Assembly (NCBI RefSeq): GCF_000173775.1
Contig: NZ_ACCD01000017.1
Coordinates: 1-64,000, forward strand
Length of the DNA: 64,000 bases
Source of the DNA: Yersinia rohdei ATCC 43380
GTDB lineage: Bacteria; Pseudomonadota; Gammaproteobacteria; Enterobacterales; Enterobacteriaceae
Reading direction: 5' to 3'
The notes below the pieces were generated by a model. That model made no database searches. It saw nothing but the letters and a program-made list of their open reading frames with translations, and was not told where the DNA came from. The position numbers and the translations under genes are program-made. Positions 18,276 through 24,962 of this stretch are shown one piece after another. How positions within the stretch are numbered: the first letter of the stretch is position 1; every line of letters begins with the position of its first letter.

Positions 18276-19031
18276 TCAGTTAAACACGAAACCACCGTTA
18301 ACGGGCAACAGCTGGCCAGTGACAAAATCAGCCAGCGGTGACAGTAAATAAAGCACGCTACCGGTGACATCATCCGGGTGCTGTGCGCCAGCCAGTGCCC
18401 GACCTTGCTCATACAGCTGATGGCGTTCGGCAGGAACATATTCCGTGGCTTCTACTCGCGTCAAACCCGGTGCAATGGCATTAACACAGATGCCTTGCGG
18501 CCCCAGTTCACGTGCCATGGAACGGGTCATCGAAATGATAGCCCCTTTACTCGCCACGTAAGCCATTAATCTAGGTGCTCCCCACAAGGCGGTATCTGAG
18601 GCGACATTAACAATTTTGGCATGCGCTGTTTGTGCCAACAGGGGAACTGCGGCCTGGCTCACCAACCAGGTACCACGCACGTTGACCTGCATCACCTTAT
18701 CCCACAGATCAATGTCATATTCCATCATGCTTTTGCCACCGACACCGGTCGCCAGCGCCGCGTTGTTTACCAACCCATCGATCGCTCCACCAGCAGCAAT
18801 GGCGCTAAATGCCACAGAGATGGATTGCGGTGATGCCAGATCGATGACCTGAGTTTCTACCTGTGATCCTTGCTCACGCAGGTTGGCAGCACTGTCTTGT
18901 AATTCCTCAACTAAGATATCGCACATCACCACGCTGGCACCGGCCTGAGTCACCGCAACAGCAAAGCTGCGCCCCAAACCGCGTGCCGCACCGGTCACCA
19001 CAATACGTTTTCCCGCCAGCAGGCCGCTCAT
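18276..19031 (-). CDS. short-chain dehydrogenase, candidate cis-dihydrodiol dehydrogenase
   Basis: Classical SDR of 251 residues with TGAARGLG at 13-20, NNAAL near 89 and an intact YVASK active site near residue 155. It is followed by ICVNAIAPGLTRVE, and the C-terminal QLLPVNGGF is typical. It overlaps the Rieske oxygenase stop by 4 nt (ATGA). Position and fold suggest that it oxidises the cis-dihydrodiol made by the oxygenase, restoring the aromatic ring as a catechol. The operon's second SDR (11736-12530) has lost the YxxxK motif, so this is the better candidate for the ordinary dehydrogenation step. Confidence 0.9.
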   Translation of the reverse strand: MSGLLAGKRIVVTGAARGLGRSFAVAVTQAGASVVMCDILVEELQDSAANLREQGSQVETQVIDLASPQSISVAFSAIAAGGAIDGLVNNAALATGVGGKSMMEYDIDLWDKVMQVNVRGTWLVSQAAVPLLAQTAHAKIVNVASDTALWGAPRLMAYVASKGAIISMTRSMARELGPQGICVNAIAPGLTRVEATEYVPAERHQLYEQGRALAGAQHPDDVTGSVLYLLSPLADFVTGQLLPVNGGFVFN

Positions 19032-20071
19032 TGTGCCGTTTCCTGTTCACTGAGTATCGCCAGTTGTTTTTGTGCTTCTTTCTGCATAATACGGCGCAAG
19101 CGGGAAAGCCCCACGTCATGCTGGTAAAGATACTCATTACCGCGCGCATTGGGTGCCATGTTTTCCAATACGATGCGATCCTGTTCCAGAACGTCCCAAT
19201 GTAGCTGTTCCAGACGATTGCGATACATAAAACGCCATGCGTCACGTTGCCAATCTTTCACTTTACGAATACGCCAGAAGAATACGCGGCAGTGATCCTT
19301 GTCTTCCGGTACCACCATACCAATTATCCAGAAGTGACCGCCCGGCCCGAAACGTTTCTTATAAGGGATCGACAAGCGCATCCAATAAGCTCCGCTGCTG
19401 CCAAACTCGACCCAGTCAAAGTTCACGCCGATCTGGCCATTTTTCTTAAAGATAAAACCGCTGTCGGTGGATTCCAGCGCCATATCGGCCTTGCGATCCC
19501 CTTCCGCCATCGAGTGCGATGAAGAGTGCAAGTAGGTGCCATGCATCGGATCCATCACGTTTTCCAATGCATACTGATAGTTACAGTCCCAACTGGCGGT
19601 ACACAGGAAGTTACTGTAATTCACCTCATCCGCCAATTCCTGCGGAAAGGTCAGTTCCGTGGGTTCTTCATCGGCGGTAATGCCGAAATAGAGGAACACC
19701 ACACCGTACTTTTCTTTTGCCGAGTAAGATCGCAGGCATTTCTGCCCAACCAGCGGGCAGCGATCCACTGCTGGCACATCTTTGACCGTGCCATCACCGC
19801 CAACTTCGACGCCGTGATACCAGCAGGCAATACGATCGCCAAGATTCCAGCCCATCGAAAGACGCGCACCGCGATGAGGGCAGCGATCTTCCAACGCGTG
19901 GATCGTGCCAGTGCTATCGCGCCATACCACTATTTGCTGTTCAAGACGGGTTATCCCCACCGGATTATTGCCCACTTCCCAACTCGCTAATACCGGGTAC
20001 CACATCCCGCGTAGCCCCTGATCCAGGTAGTTTTGTACTGTCTGCGCGGAGGATGTTGTGTTGGCTGTCAT
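19028..20071 (-). CDS. Rieske [2Fe-2S] aromatic-ring-hydroxylating oxygenase, alpha subunit
   Basis: 347-residue terminal oxygenase. The Rieske cluster ligands are C64-x-H66 (CPHRGAR) and C83-x2-H86 (CWYHG). The mononuclear iron site has the NxxDxxHxxxxH pattern, with N171, bridging D174, H177 and H182. The short length and absence of a beta-subunit gene fit the homomeric (alpha-only) phthalate/phenoxybenzoate-type group rather than the alpha3beta3 dioxygenases. It lies 18 nt behind the 102-residue protein and is coupled by a 4-nt overlap to the SDR. It is expected to dihydroxylate or O/N-dealkylate an aromatic substrate using electrons from the operon's ferredoxin and reductase. Confidence 0.92.
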   Translation of the reverse strand: MTANTTSSAQTVQNYLDQGLRGMWYPVLASWEVGNNPVGITRLEQQIVVWRDSTGTIHALEDRCPHRGARLSMGWNLGDRIACWYHGVEVGGDGTVKDVPAVDRCPLVGQKCLRSYSAKEKYGVVFLYFGITADEEPTELTFPQELADEVNYSNFLCTASWDCNYQYALENVMDPMHGTYLHSSSHSMAEGDRKADMALESTDSGFIFKKNGQIGVNFDWVEFGSSGAYWMRLSIPYKKRFGPGGHFWIIGMVVPEDKDHCRVFFWRIRKVKDWQRDAWRFMYRNRLEQLHWDVLEQDRIVLENMAPNARGNEYLYQHDVGLSRLRRIMQKEAQKQLAILSEQETAQ

Positions 20072-20089
20072 TGTCTCTCCCTATACGGC

Positions 20090-20398
20090 TTAGAAACCGT
20101 TAACGTGAAGGTATTCGCGGAATGTGGCTTCATTCCATGGCTGACCAGCACGATCAAACAGACGACGTTGATTGAGCGCGCTAACTATCTGATCCAACTC
20201 TTCCGCTCCTTGATCAAAAATCTCTTCCAACGCCATTACCAGAGCGGTTTCAAACCCGTCCGGTACTCGCGCACGAGTTTGCCAGATAACATTCTGGAAC
20301 TCGCCGGGTTGGTGGATTTGACCGTTGCCGCCAACACGTGCCGGGGTTACCTGCTGGGTATCCGGTAGCCAAGGGTTAAAATCGGTAATGTGCTGCAT
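20090..20398 (-). CDS. small operon protein with recombinase-like helix-turn-helix fold
   Basis: 102 residues, rich in helix-forming sequence, with a C-terminal segment (LDQIVSALNQRRLFDRAGQPWNEATFREYL) that resembles the helix-turn-helix domain of site-specific recombinases. Similar small proteins are annotated in other aromatic-degradation operons under the label 'recombinase-like HTH'. It is placed 2 nt after the ferredoxin (with GAGGAA inside the ferredoxin's last codons as ribosome site) and 18 nt before the oxygenase. This suggests a role tied to the oxygenase, not DNA recombination. It lacks catalytic residues of any recombinase. Its function is unknown. Confidence 0.75.
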   Translation of the reverse strand: MQHITDFNPWLPDTQQVTPARVGGNGQIHQPGEFQNVIWQTRARVPDGFETALVMALEEIFDQGAEELDQIVSALNQRRLFDRAGQPWNEATFREYLHVNGF

Positions 20399-20400
20399 AC

Positions 20401-20718
20401 TTATTCCTCCGCGGTAAAGGTGATTTGGATTTGGTTATCGATTACCCGGGTAAGATAGGTTTGCAGATCTCGACCGCCTGGTTCGCGCAGGCATTGGCCG
20501 GTACGCACATCGAATACAGCTTCATGCAGCGGGCACTCTACTTTTCCGTCATCAACAAACCCTTGGCTGAGCAAAGCATAAGCATGCGGACAAATGTCTT
20601 CCAGCGCATAATATTTGCCGCCAATCAAATAAACGCCGACCTCTTTTCCCTCTACGTTAGCGGAGAAAGGAAAATCCTCTTTGACCTGAGACACTTCGCA
20701 CACTTTCTTCCAGCTCAT
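20401..20718 (-). CDS. Rieske-type ferredoxin of the ring-hydroxylating oxygenase
   Basis: 105-residue Rieske ferredoxin. Cluster ligands are C43-x-H45 (ICPHAYA) and C62-x2-H65 (CPLHEAVF), spaced as in BphA3/HcaC-type electron carriers. It would pass electrons from the FAD reductase encoded at 15176-16387 to the oxygenase encoded at 19028-20071. It is the first gene of the operon; GGTGGA lies 5 nt before its ATG. A palindromic operator begins 16 nt upstream of the start and a sigma70-like promoter lies just beyond it. Confidence 0.92.
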   Translation of the reverse strand: MSWKKVCEVSQVKEDFPFSANVEGKEVGVYLIGGKYYALEDICPHAYALLSQGFVDDGKVECPLHEAVFDVRTGQCLREPGGRDLQTYLTRVIDNQIQITFTAEE

Positions 20719-20733
20719 TTTTCCACCCGAATC

Positions 20734-20757
20734 GTTTCATATATGAAACTAAGTTTC
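20734..20757 (-). promoter_or_regulatory. overlapping palindromes, candidate IclR-family operator
   Basis: GTTTCATATATGAAAC (20734-20749) is a perfect 16-bp palindrome. It shares its right arm with a second inverted repeat, GAAAC-TAA-GTTTC (20745-20757). The site lies between the predicted promoter and the first start codon, at about +9 to +32 of the likely transcript, where a bound repressor would block elongation. The GAAAC/GTTTC arms resemble half-sites of IclR-group regulators such as KdgR. The assignment to the operon's own IclR protein is inference. Confidence 0.65.
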
Positions 20758-20772
20758 TTATTTAATACGATA

Positions 20773-20800
20773 ACTATAAGTATGGCGATTATTTCGTCAA
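20773..20800 (-). promoter_or_regulatory. sigma70-like promoter of the aromatic operon
   Basis: On the minus strand TTGACG (20795-20800), a 16-nt spacer and TATAGT (20773-20778) form a good -35/-10 pair. Transcription would start near 20766, about 48 nt before the ferredoxin start codon. Confidence 0.6.
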
Positions 20801-21072
20801 GTGAACAAGTCCATTATTGTTAATGCTTAGTTAATTAAAAGTTACAAATGCGGAATTGATCACAAAAAATGCATCGATGCATAAAAGGGGGCTTTAGCTG
20901 GGCTAAATATGGCTGGTTCAAGAATAGTGTTGATGGTGAGGATTTAGCGCGCGAAGAGTACAAGTCGGAAGGGAGAACAGCGTCAATTGAGAGTGGCTAT
21001 ACTTTTAAGATGGTGATTGGTTTTGTATTGTCGTTATTACAAAAAGGTGTACCGCTGAAGAAGTGATAAGTA
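20801..21072. other. gene-poor stretch upstream of the aromatic promoter
   Basis: No convincing gene. A 65-codon plus-strand frame at 20869-21066 lacks a ribosome site and I do not recognise it. A perfect 14-bp palindrome ATGCATCGATGCAT lies at 20869-20882. Confidence 0.4.
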
Positions 21073-21103
21073 ATGGCGCAGAGGTAAAATGGATCTGCGC
21101 CAT
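21073..21103 (-). terminator. strong hairpin, possible end of the T6SS transcript
   Basis: ATGGCGCAGA and TCTGCGCCAT form a perfect 10-bp stem around an 11-nt loop. The U-tract on either strand is weak (minus strand continues TACTTATC), so termination is plausible but unproven. Confidence 0.4.
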
Positions 21104-21176
21104 AGTGGCCATTTGTTGGACTGTATAAAATGCATATATAAATTTGATGCCAGTCATAGCCTGGTCAAAGAGCCAC

Positions 21177-21278
21177 TTAGCCAAATAGTGCGTTATAGAA
21201 GTTCCATTTCTTCAAATGACCAACATCATACAAACGTAGCTCATAATGAGCCAAATTAATGATAACGATATCCGTCAT
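21177..21278 (-). CDS. 33-codon frame behind the T6SS cluster, doubtful
   Basis: ATG at 21278 opens a 33-residue frame (MTDIVIINLAHYELRLYDVG...). Its composition looks protein-like, but it has no clear ribosome site and I do not recognise it. It follows the interrupted small gene at 21289-21453 by 10 nt. It could be a very small protein or the tail of a decayed gene. Confidence 0.25.
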   Translation of the reverse strand: MTDIVIINLAHYELRLYDVGHLKKWNFYNALFG

Positions 21279-21288
21279 GCACTGCTTG

Positions 21289-21453
21289 TTACCACCAGAC
21301 CCGCGTCATAAATTTATGCCCACAATCCAGACAACAGCTGCGGGGATTATCCAGTGGTATAACGGTTATCCCTGCCGTTATCAGGTATGTCGACTAGTAA
21401 TCGGCACAACGCACACCTTGTTGGCTCAGTATATTAACCCTTTTATCTTCCAT
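21289..21453 (-). pseudogene. small cysteine-rich gene interrupted by one in-frame amber codon
   Basis: Minus-strand ATG at 21453 opens a 54-codon frame ending in TAA at 21291-21289. It is broken only by TAG at codon 20 (21396-21394). The first part reads MEDKRVNILSQQGVRCADY. After the stop, the same frame continues with a clearly protein-like segment containing CCLDCGHKF, a zinc-knuckle-like CxxCGH motif, and ends RVWW. A single base change (TGG to TAG) would explain the break. The start lies 13 nt after the vasL stop, with GGTGAG as a weak ribosome site, so it was probably the last gene of the T6SS operon. I do not recognise the family. Confidence 0.45.
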
Positions 21454-21466
21454 GATAATCTCACCG

Positions 21467-22876
21467 TTAAGGGGCAACTGACTGCGAACCTGCGGGTTGA
21501 ACCAGCAACGCATACCGATTCAGCAGTTGGGTAAACCGGCTGTCAATCTGTTGGCGCAATGCCGAGGGTGGGGTTTGCCCTGCCGTGATTTGGGCCTGAT
21601 ATTGGCGTAGCAGTTCTTCCAGCGGTAAGGTTTTTTCTAGTGGCTGTTGAATCGCAAACACCACTGATTTCAGCTCTGAGACGGTCATATAACGTCCCTT
21701 TTTCTCATCCAATCCATTCAGACGTTCAGCCAGCTGTTTTAATCGCGTTTGTGCCAGTGCAAATTGCTCCAGCTCCGCCAAGGGCGCGGCCCCGGCTTCT
21801 TGCTGCTGTTGCCACCAGGTACTCAACCGTTTGACGTCTGGATGAGCTGGCCACAGTTGTTGTAACTGTGATAACAGAGCATCACCGCGCAATTGAGCCC
21901 ATAACGGCGCTAACTGTGCCAGCTGTTCCAACTGGCTGGCACTGGCTTGCAATGCCGGTTCAGCCAGCTGAGCTAACGCGGTATCTGACGTTTCCTTTCT
22001 CAGCTCATCAATGGATTTACTGGTTAAGGAAGCAGATAAAGGTGCGGTACTGACCAGCAATTCTTCACGTAATGGATGGGATGACGGCGACTGCCAGAGC
22101 AAGAAACTGCCGGTCATCAGTAGCGCCATCAGGACTAAACCGGCGATAAAACCGTGGTGGGCCTTCCAGCGTGGTGCCGGCGGCAGAGCTGGCGGGGGGA
22201 ATTCCACCTGAACGCGCGGCGCGGCAGGTTCACTGACAATATACACCAGCGGCTGGCTGGCTGGAGGCGATGAGAATACCGACGGCGCAGGTGATTCATT
22301 AATAACAGCATGTTGTAGCGGCGCTGACAATGACGCGGGCGTATCAGCCGCCGCCTCGGCACTTTCCAGACGTAATGCCGCGTTATGCAACATTAAACGG
22401 ACACCATCCAGCTTACTCAAGTGCTTGAGTTCCAGCATTTGCAACTGGGCGCACAGTTGTTCCAGCGCGCGTTCTGCCCGGTAAATCAGTGCCAAATCGC
22501 CATAACAGGGGGTCAGGGTGCGCCAGACTTGTTGCAAGCGGTCACTCAGCCATGCCAACAATTCAACCCGGGCATGGGTTTGCGGCGGCCACAAGGCGCT
22601 CCATTGGTGAGAAAGCAATCCCGCCAACAGTTCCACACCCTCACACAATCCGGCCAGCCCCGCCAGGTGAGTCCGTGCCAGAGTAAAATCGACCGTGGTC
22701 TGTAACTCAACCCCATTTTGGCGAAATAGCGCCAAACACAGCTGTTCAACCCGCACCCAATTAACATCCGGGCGGGCAGGATGGTGTAACTTGCCGATTT
22801 CATTACGCAGTGCAGTAAATTCAGCCAAATGGCGCGGATCGCCGCCGGTTTTCAGTGTGCGTTCGGTATTAGGCAT
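21467..22876 (-). CDS. vasL: VasL-like T6SS protein with ImpA N-terminal domain
   Basis: 469 residues. An ImpA-type N-terminal domain covers about 10-165 and shares its pattern with the TssA family (LAGLCEGVELLAGLLSHQWSALWPP). A proline-rich linker follows, then one transmembrane segment at about 238-260 (GFIAGLVLMALLMTGSFLLW), and then a helical C-terminal region. TssA-like proteins with a membrane anchor are known as VasL/TagA-type accessory factors thought to act at the sheath's distal end or at the envelope. It is distinct from the longer TssA encoded at 26787-28373. It is the last intact gene of the T6SS operon, 26 nt behind tssE. Confidence 0.82.
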   Translation of the reverse strand: MPNTERTLKTGGDPRHLAEFTALRNEIGKLHHPARPDVNWVRVEQLCLALFRQNGVELQTTVDFTLARTHLAGLAGLCEGVELLAGLLSHQWSALWPPQTHARVELLAWLSDRLQQVWRTLTPCYGDLALIYRAERALEQLCAQLQMLELKHLSKLDGVRLMLHNAALRLESAEAAADTPASLSAPLQHAVINESPAPSVFSSPPASQPLVYIVSEPAAPRVQVEFPPPALPPAPRWKAHHGFIAGLVLMALLMTGSFLLWQSPSSHPLREELLVSTAPLSASLTSKSIDELRKETSDTALAQLAEPALQASASQLEQLAQLAPLWAQLRGDALLSQLQQLWPAHPDVKRLSTWWQQQQEAGAAPLAELEQFALAQTRLKQLAERLNGLDEKKGRYMTVSELKSVVFAIQQPLEKTLPLEELLRQYQAQITAGQTPPSALRQQIDSRFTQLLNRYALLVQPAGSQSVAP

Positions 22877-22902
22877 TATGATTTTTCTTCCCTGAACTGG
22901 CG

Positions 22903-23346
22903 TTAAAATGACTCGCCCGGATTGATATAATGTTGTTGTTTCAAATGGCGAATTAATACCCGGCCTTCCGGCATAAACGCGGTGCCAAAATGCACCAATC
23001 CGAACTCTTTTAGCTCGGCATCAATGCCATACTCCAGGTGCCCGGGGGTGGACTGTGGCAACAGCACCACATTGAGGCTTTTTAGCCGCGGTTCATATTT
23101 CAACAGCGTGTCAGAGAGGATGGTCAGCAGTGCATGTGCCGTACCGGGCATTCCTTGCAGGATTTTGCTCATGTCTGGCAAACCGTAATCTGGCAGATGG
23201 CTGAGTGTACCCGCGCGGCAGTTAAGGATGCGCTGCATATTGTCGAGTACCGAGAGGACTCCTTGATTGGCTTCGCTCACTTGATGGAGATCGAGGCCAC
23301 CGGCGACATTGCCGAACAGCATTTCATAGAGCGAAGGCGGGGGCAT
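22903..23346 (-). CDS. tssE: T6SS baseplate protein TssE
   Basis: 147-residue gp25-like baseplate component that joins the sheath to the baseplate wedge. It has the family's features: LYEMLFGN at the start, HLPDYGLPDMS (equivalent of the conserved YGLPD) near residue 55, and YEPRLKSLNV near 87, the glutamate-arginine pair of gp25. It follows tssJ by 1 nt, in the usual G-J-E order of some enterobacterial clusters. Confidence 0.92.
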   Translation of the reverse strand: MPPPSLYEMLFGNVAGGLDLHQVSEANQGVLSVLDNMQRILNCRAGTLSHLPDYGLPDMSKILQGMPGTAHALLTILSDTLLKYEPRLKSLNVVLLPQSTPGHLEYGIDAELKEFGLVHFGTAFMPEGRVLIRHLKQQHYINPGESF

Positions 23347-23347
23347 A

Positions 23348-23890
23348 TTACTTATCCTTCAAGGGTAAAAGTGTCATTCCGTGATTATTCAGTTCAATCT
23401 GACGGGCCTTATCGGGGTCGAGGTCGTCACGGCTCAGCACCACCCGCCAGGTGTTGTTAACGATATCCGGGGTCAGAAACATACCCGCCACCGCCACATA
23501 CTCCGTTTTTTCATCCAGCGGCACATCAATGGTGACCGCAGCGCCTGGGCGAATACGAATGTCTTTCTCAGCAACCAGATCCGCTTTTATCGCCTGACTG
23601 TCCTCGGCAAATAAAGAGGGATAATCGCTGCCATCAAACGTTTTACGATCCCGCAGCTGATAGATGCGCACCACCGTGGCCAGTGGAGCCCCTGCCGCAT
23701 TGTTGTTTACCGCGTCCCGCGCTTGTATATCCAGATGCAGTATTTTCACCTGCTTATAAAATATAGCTTTTGTCACGGCGACGGTGCCGTCACTCACTTT
23801 CTGGGTCAGTCCACATCCGCTCAGAGTGAATATCATGACCAGCATCAAAAATATAAAACGTGTTTTACCAGCGATAATCGCCATGTTCAT
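23348..23890 (-). CDS. tssJ: T6SS outer-membrane lipoprotein TssJ
   Basis: 180-residue lipoprotein. The signal peptide ends in a lipobox LSGC near residue 26, so the mature protein begins with an acylated Cys. The transthyretin-like TssJ fold is indicated by strands such as VKILHLDIQARDAVN and ATVVRIYQLRD. TssJ sits in the outer membrane and binds the C-terminus of TssM to build the TssJLM envelope complex. I chose ATG 23890 because AAGGGAAA lies upstream; the frame could extend 11 codons into tssG. The gene overlaps tssG by 26 nt. Confidence 0.92.
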   Translation of the reverse strand: MNMAIIAGKTRFIFLMLVMIFTLSGCGLTQKVSDGTVAVTKAIFYKQVKILHLDIQARDAVNNNAAGAPLATVVRIYQLRDRKTFDGSDYPSLFAEDSQAIKADLVAEKDIRIRPGAAVTIDVPLDEKTEYVAVAGMFLTPDIVNNTWRVVLSRDDLDPDKARQIELNNHGMTLLPLKDK

Positions 23891-24962
23891 CGGTTTCCCT
23901 TCGGTGAAAATTTTCCTGAACACGCTGATAGCGGCCCAGATTAATGGTGATGATTTCAGTGTCAGTCTGGGCTGTTGCCGTGGTACGTAATGCCCGCATC
24001 ACGGCTGTTCGACCTAACAAGATCCCGCTGCTTTGCGGTTGGCAGGAAAGTTGTGCATCGGGCAGCAGCGTGCGCAAGACCGACAGTTGTAAACGCACAT
24101 GCAGCCGTGACCCCAGGTACACCTGCAATAACGCCAGCAAATCGGTGTGTAACTGCCCACCAGGCAACCATTCTCTGGCTTCATCAGGGTTGTCCGTCGT
24201 CAGTTGCAGTAATACCTGACTGTTAACATCTACCGCATGGCTACCCATCACCGGGCTGTTGCTCATGCTCACGGGGTGGCGCGCACTCATTGCCAGTGGA
24301 TGGCGTAAAGGGATGCGGTAGCGGTCATGGGCTATCACGCGAGCATCGGTTTCAGGTGCCAGCAAATGAACCAGCGCAATAATACCTTCGCTGGTGCGCG
24401 TGGGCAGGCGCATCATGCTGGTCAGTGCCAGAAAACGGGATACCGGCGTGGCGATATGCGTTGTGCATCCCTCAATGCCCAGACCACAGAGGCTCAATAG
24501 GTACTGTGAAGTTTTATCCGTCCCGCCAGGAGAAAAACTGGCCGGATAAGAGTACTTACGCCAGATGCGGTAGTACTGCGTAATAAGCCGGTGATTGAAG
24601 ATATCCAGAAAATCACTGACGGCCTCATGCCCTTCCCTGCGTTGGGTAATATCATCGATATACGCGGTAGGCAGCGGCGATTCCACGCCATACAGCCCCA
24701 TAAAGGTGGTGCGGATGGTCGGCGGAAGGTGTGCCTGCTCGGGTATTTCCACCCGTTTAAATTCACTGGCCGGAAAACCCATGCCCGGATGGGGCCGAAA
24801 ACGAACCGGGTCGTGTTTTACCTGCCAGTGACTGCCCAACGGAGGTGCCTCCGGCTGGCTTTGCTCCAGTAACTGACAGAAGCGATAAAACTGGGTATAC
24901 GGCAGTTTATCCCGCAGTTGTTCGATTAGCCGGGCAGACGCTGATTGTGATTCTCTTTCCAT
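23865..24962 (-). CDS. tssG: T6SS baseplate protein TssG
   Basis: 365-residue VasB/ImpH-family protein, which with TssF and TssK forms the baseplate wedge. Visible family features are YTQFYRFCQLLEQ at the start, FRPHPGMGFPASEF near residue 55, LDIFNHRLITQYYRIWRKY near 140 and the C-terminal LGRTAVMRALR. Two ATG codons are possible: 24971 has GGGAA directly abutting it, whereas 24962 has it at a workable distance, so I use 24962. It overlaps the end of tssF by 37 nt and the start of tssJ by 26 nt. Confidence 0.93.
   Translation of the reverse strand: MERESQSASARLIEQLRDKLPYTQFYRFCQLLEQSQPEAPPLGSHWQVKHDPVRFRPHPGMGFPASEFKRVEIPEQAHLPPTIRTTFMGLYGVESPLPTAYIDDITQRREGHEAVSDFLDIFNHRLITQYYRIWRKYSYPASFSPGGTDKTSQYLLSLCGLGIEGCTTHIATPVSRFLALTSMMRLPTRTSEGIIALVHLLAPETDARVIAHDRYRIPLRHPLAMSARHPVSMSNSPVMGSHAVDVNSQVLLQLTTDNPDEAREWLPGGQLHTDLLALLQVYLGSRLHVRLQLSVLRTLLPDAQLSCQPQSSGILLGRTAVMRALRTTATAQTDTEIITINLGRYQRVQENFHRRETDEHGDYRW

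Noticed and set aside
20090-20398. Site-specific recombinase or mobile-element gene
   Set aside because: Only an HTH-like segment is present, there are no catalytic residues, and the gene is tightly packed in the operon.
20869-21066. A 65-codon plus-strand frame in the gap between clusters
   Set aside because: No ribosome site, no recognised pattern, and it starts inside a palindrome; treated as chance.
21259-21534. A 91-codon plus-strand frame overlapping the end of vasL
   Set aside because: The opposite strand gives a better explanation: the end of vasL plus the amber-interrupted small gene with a cysteine motif.
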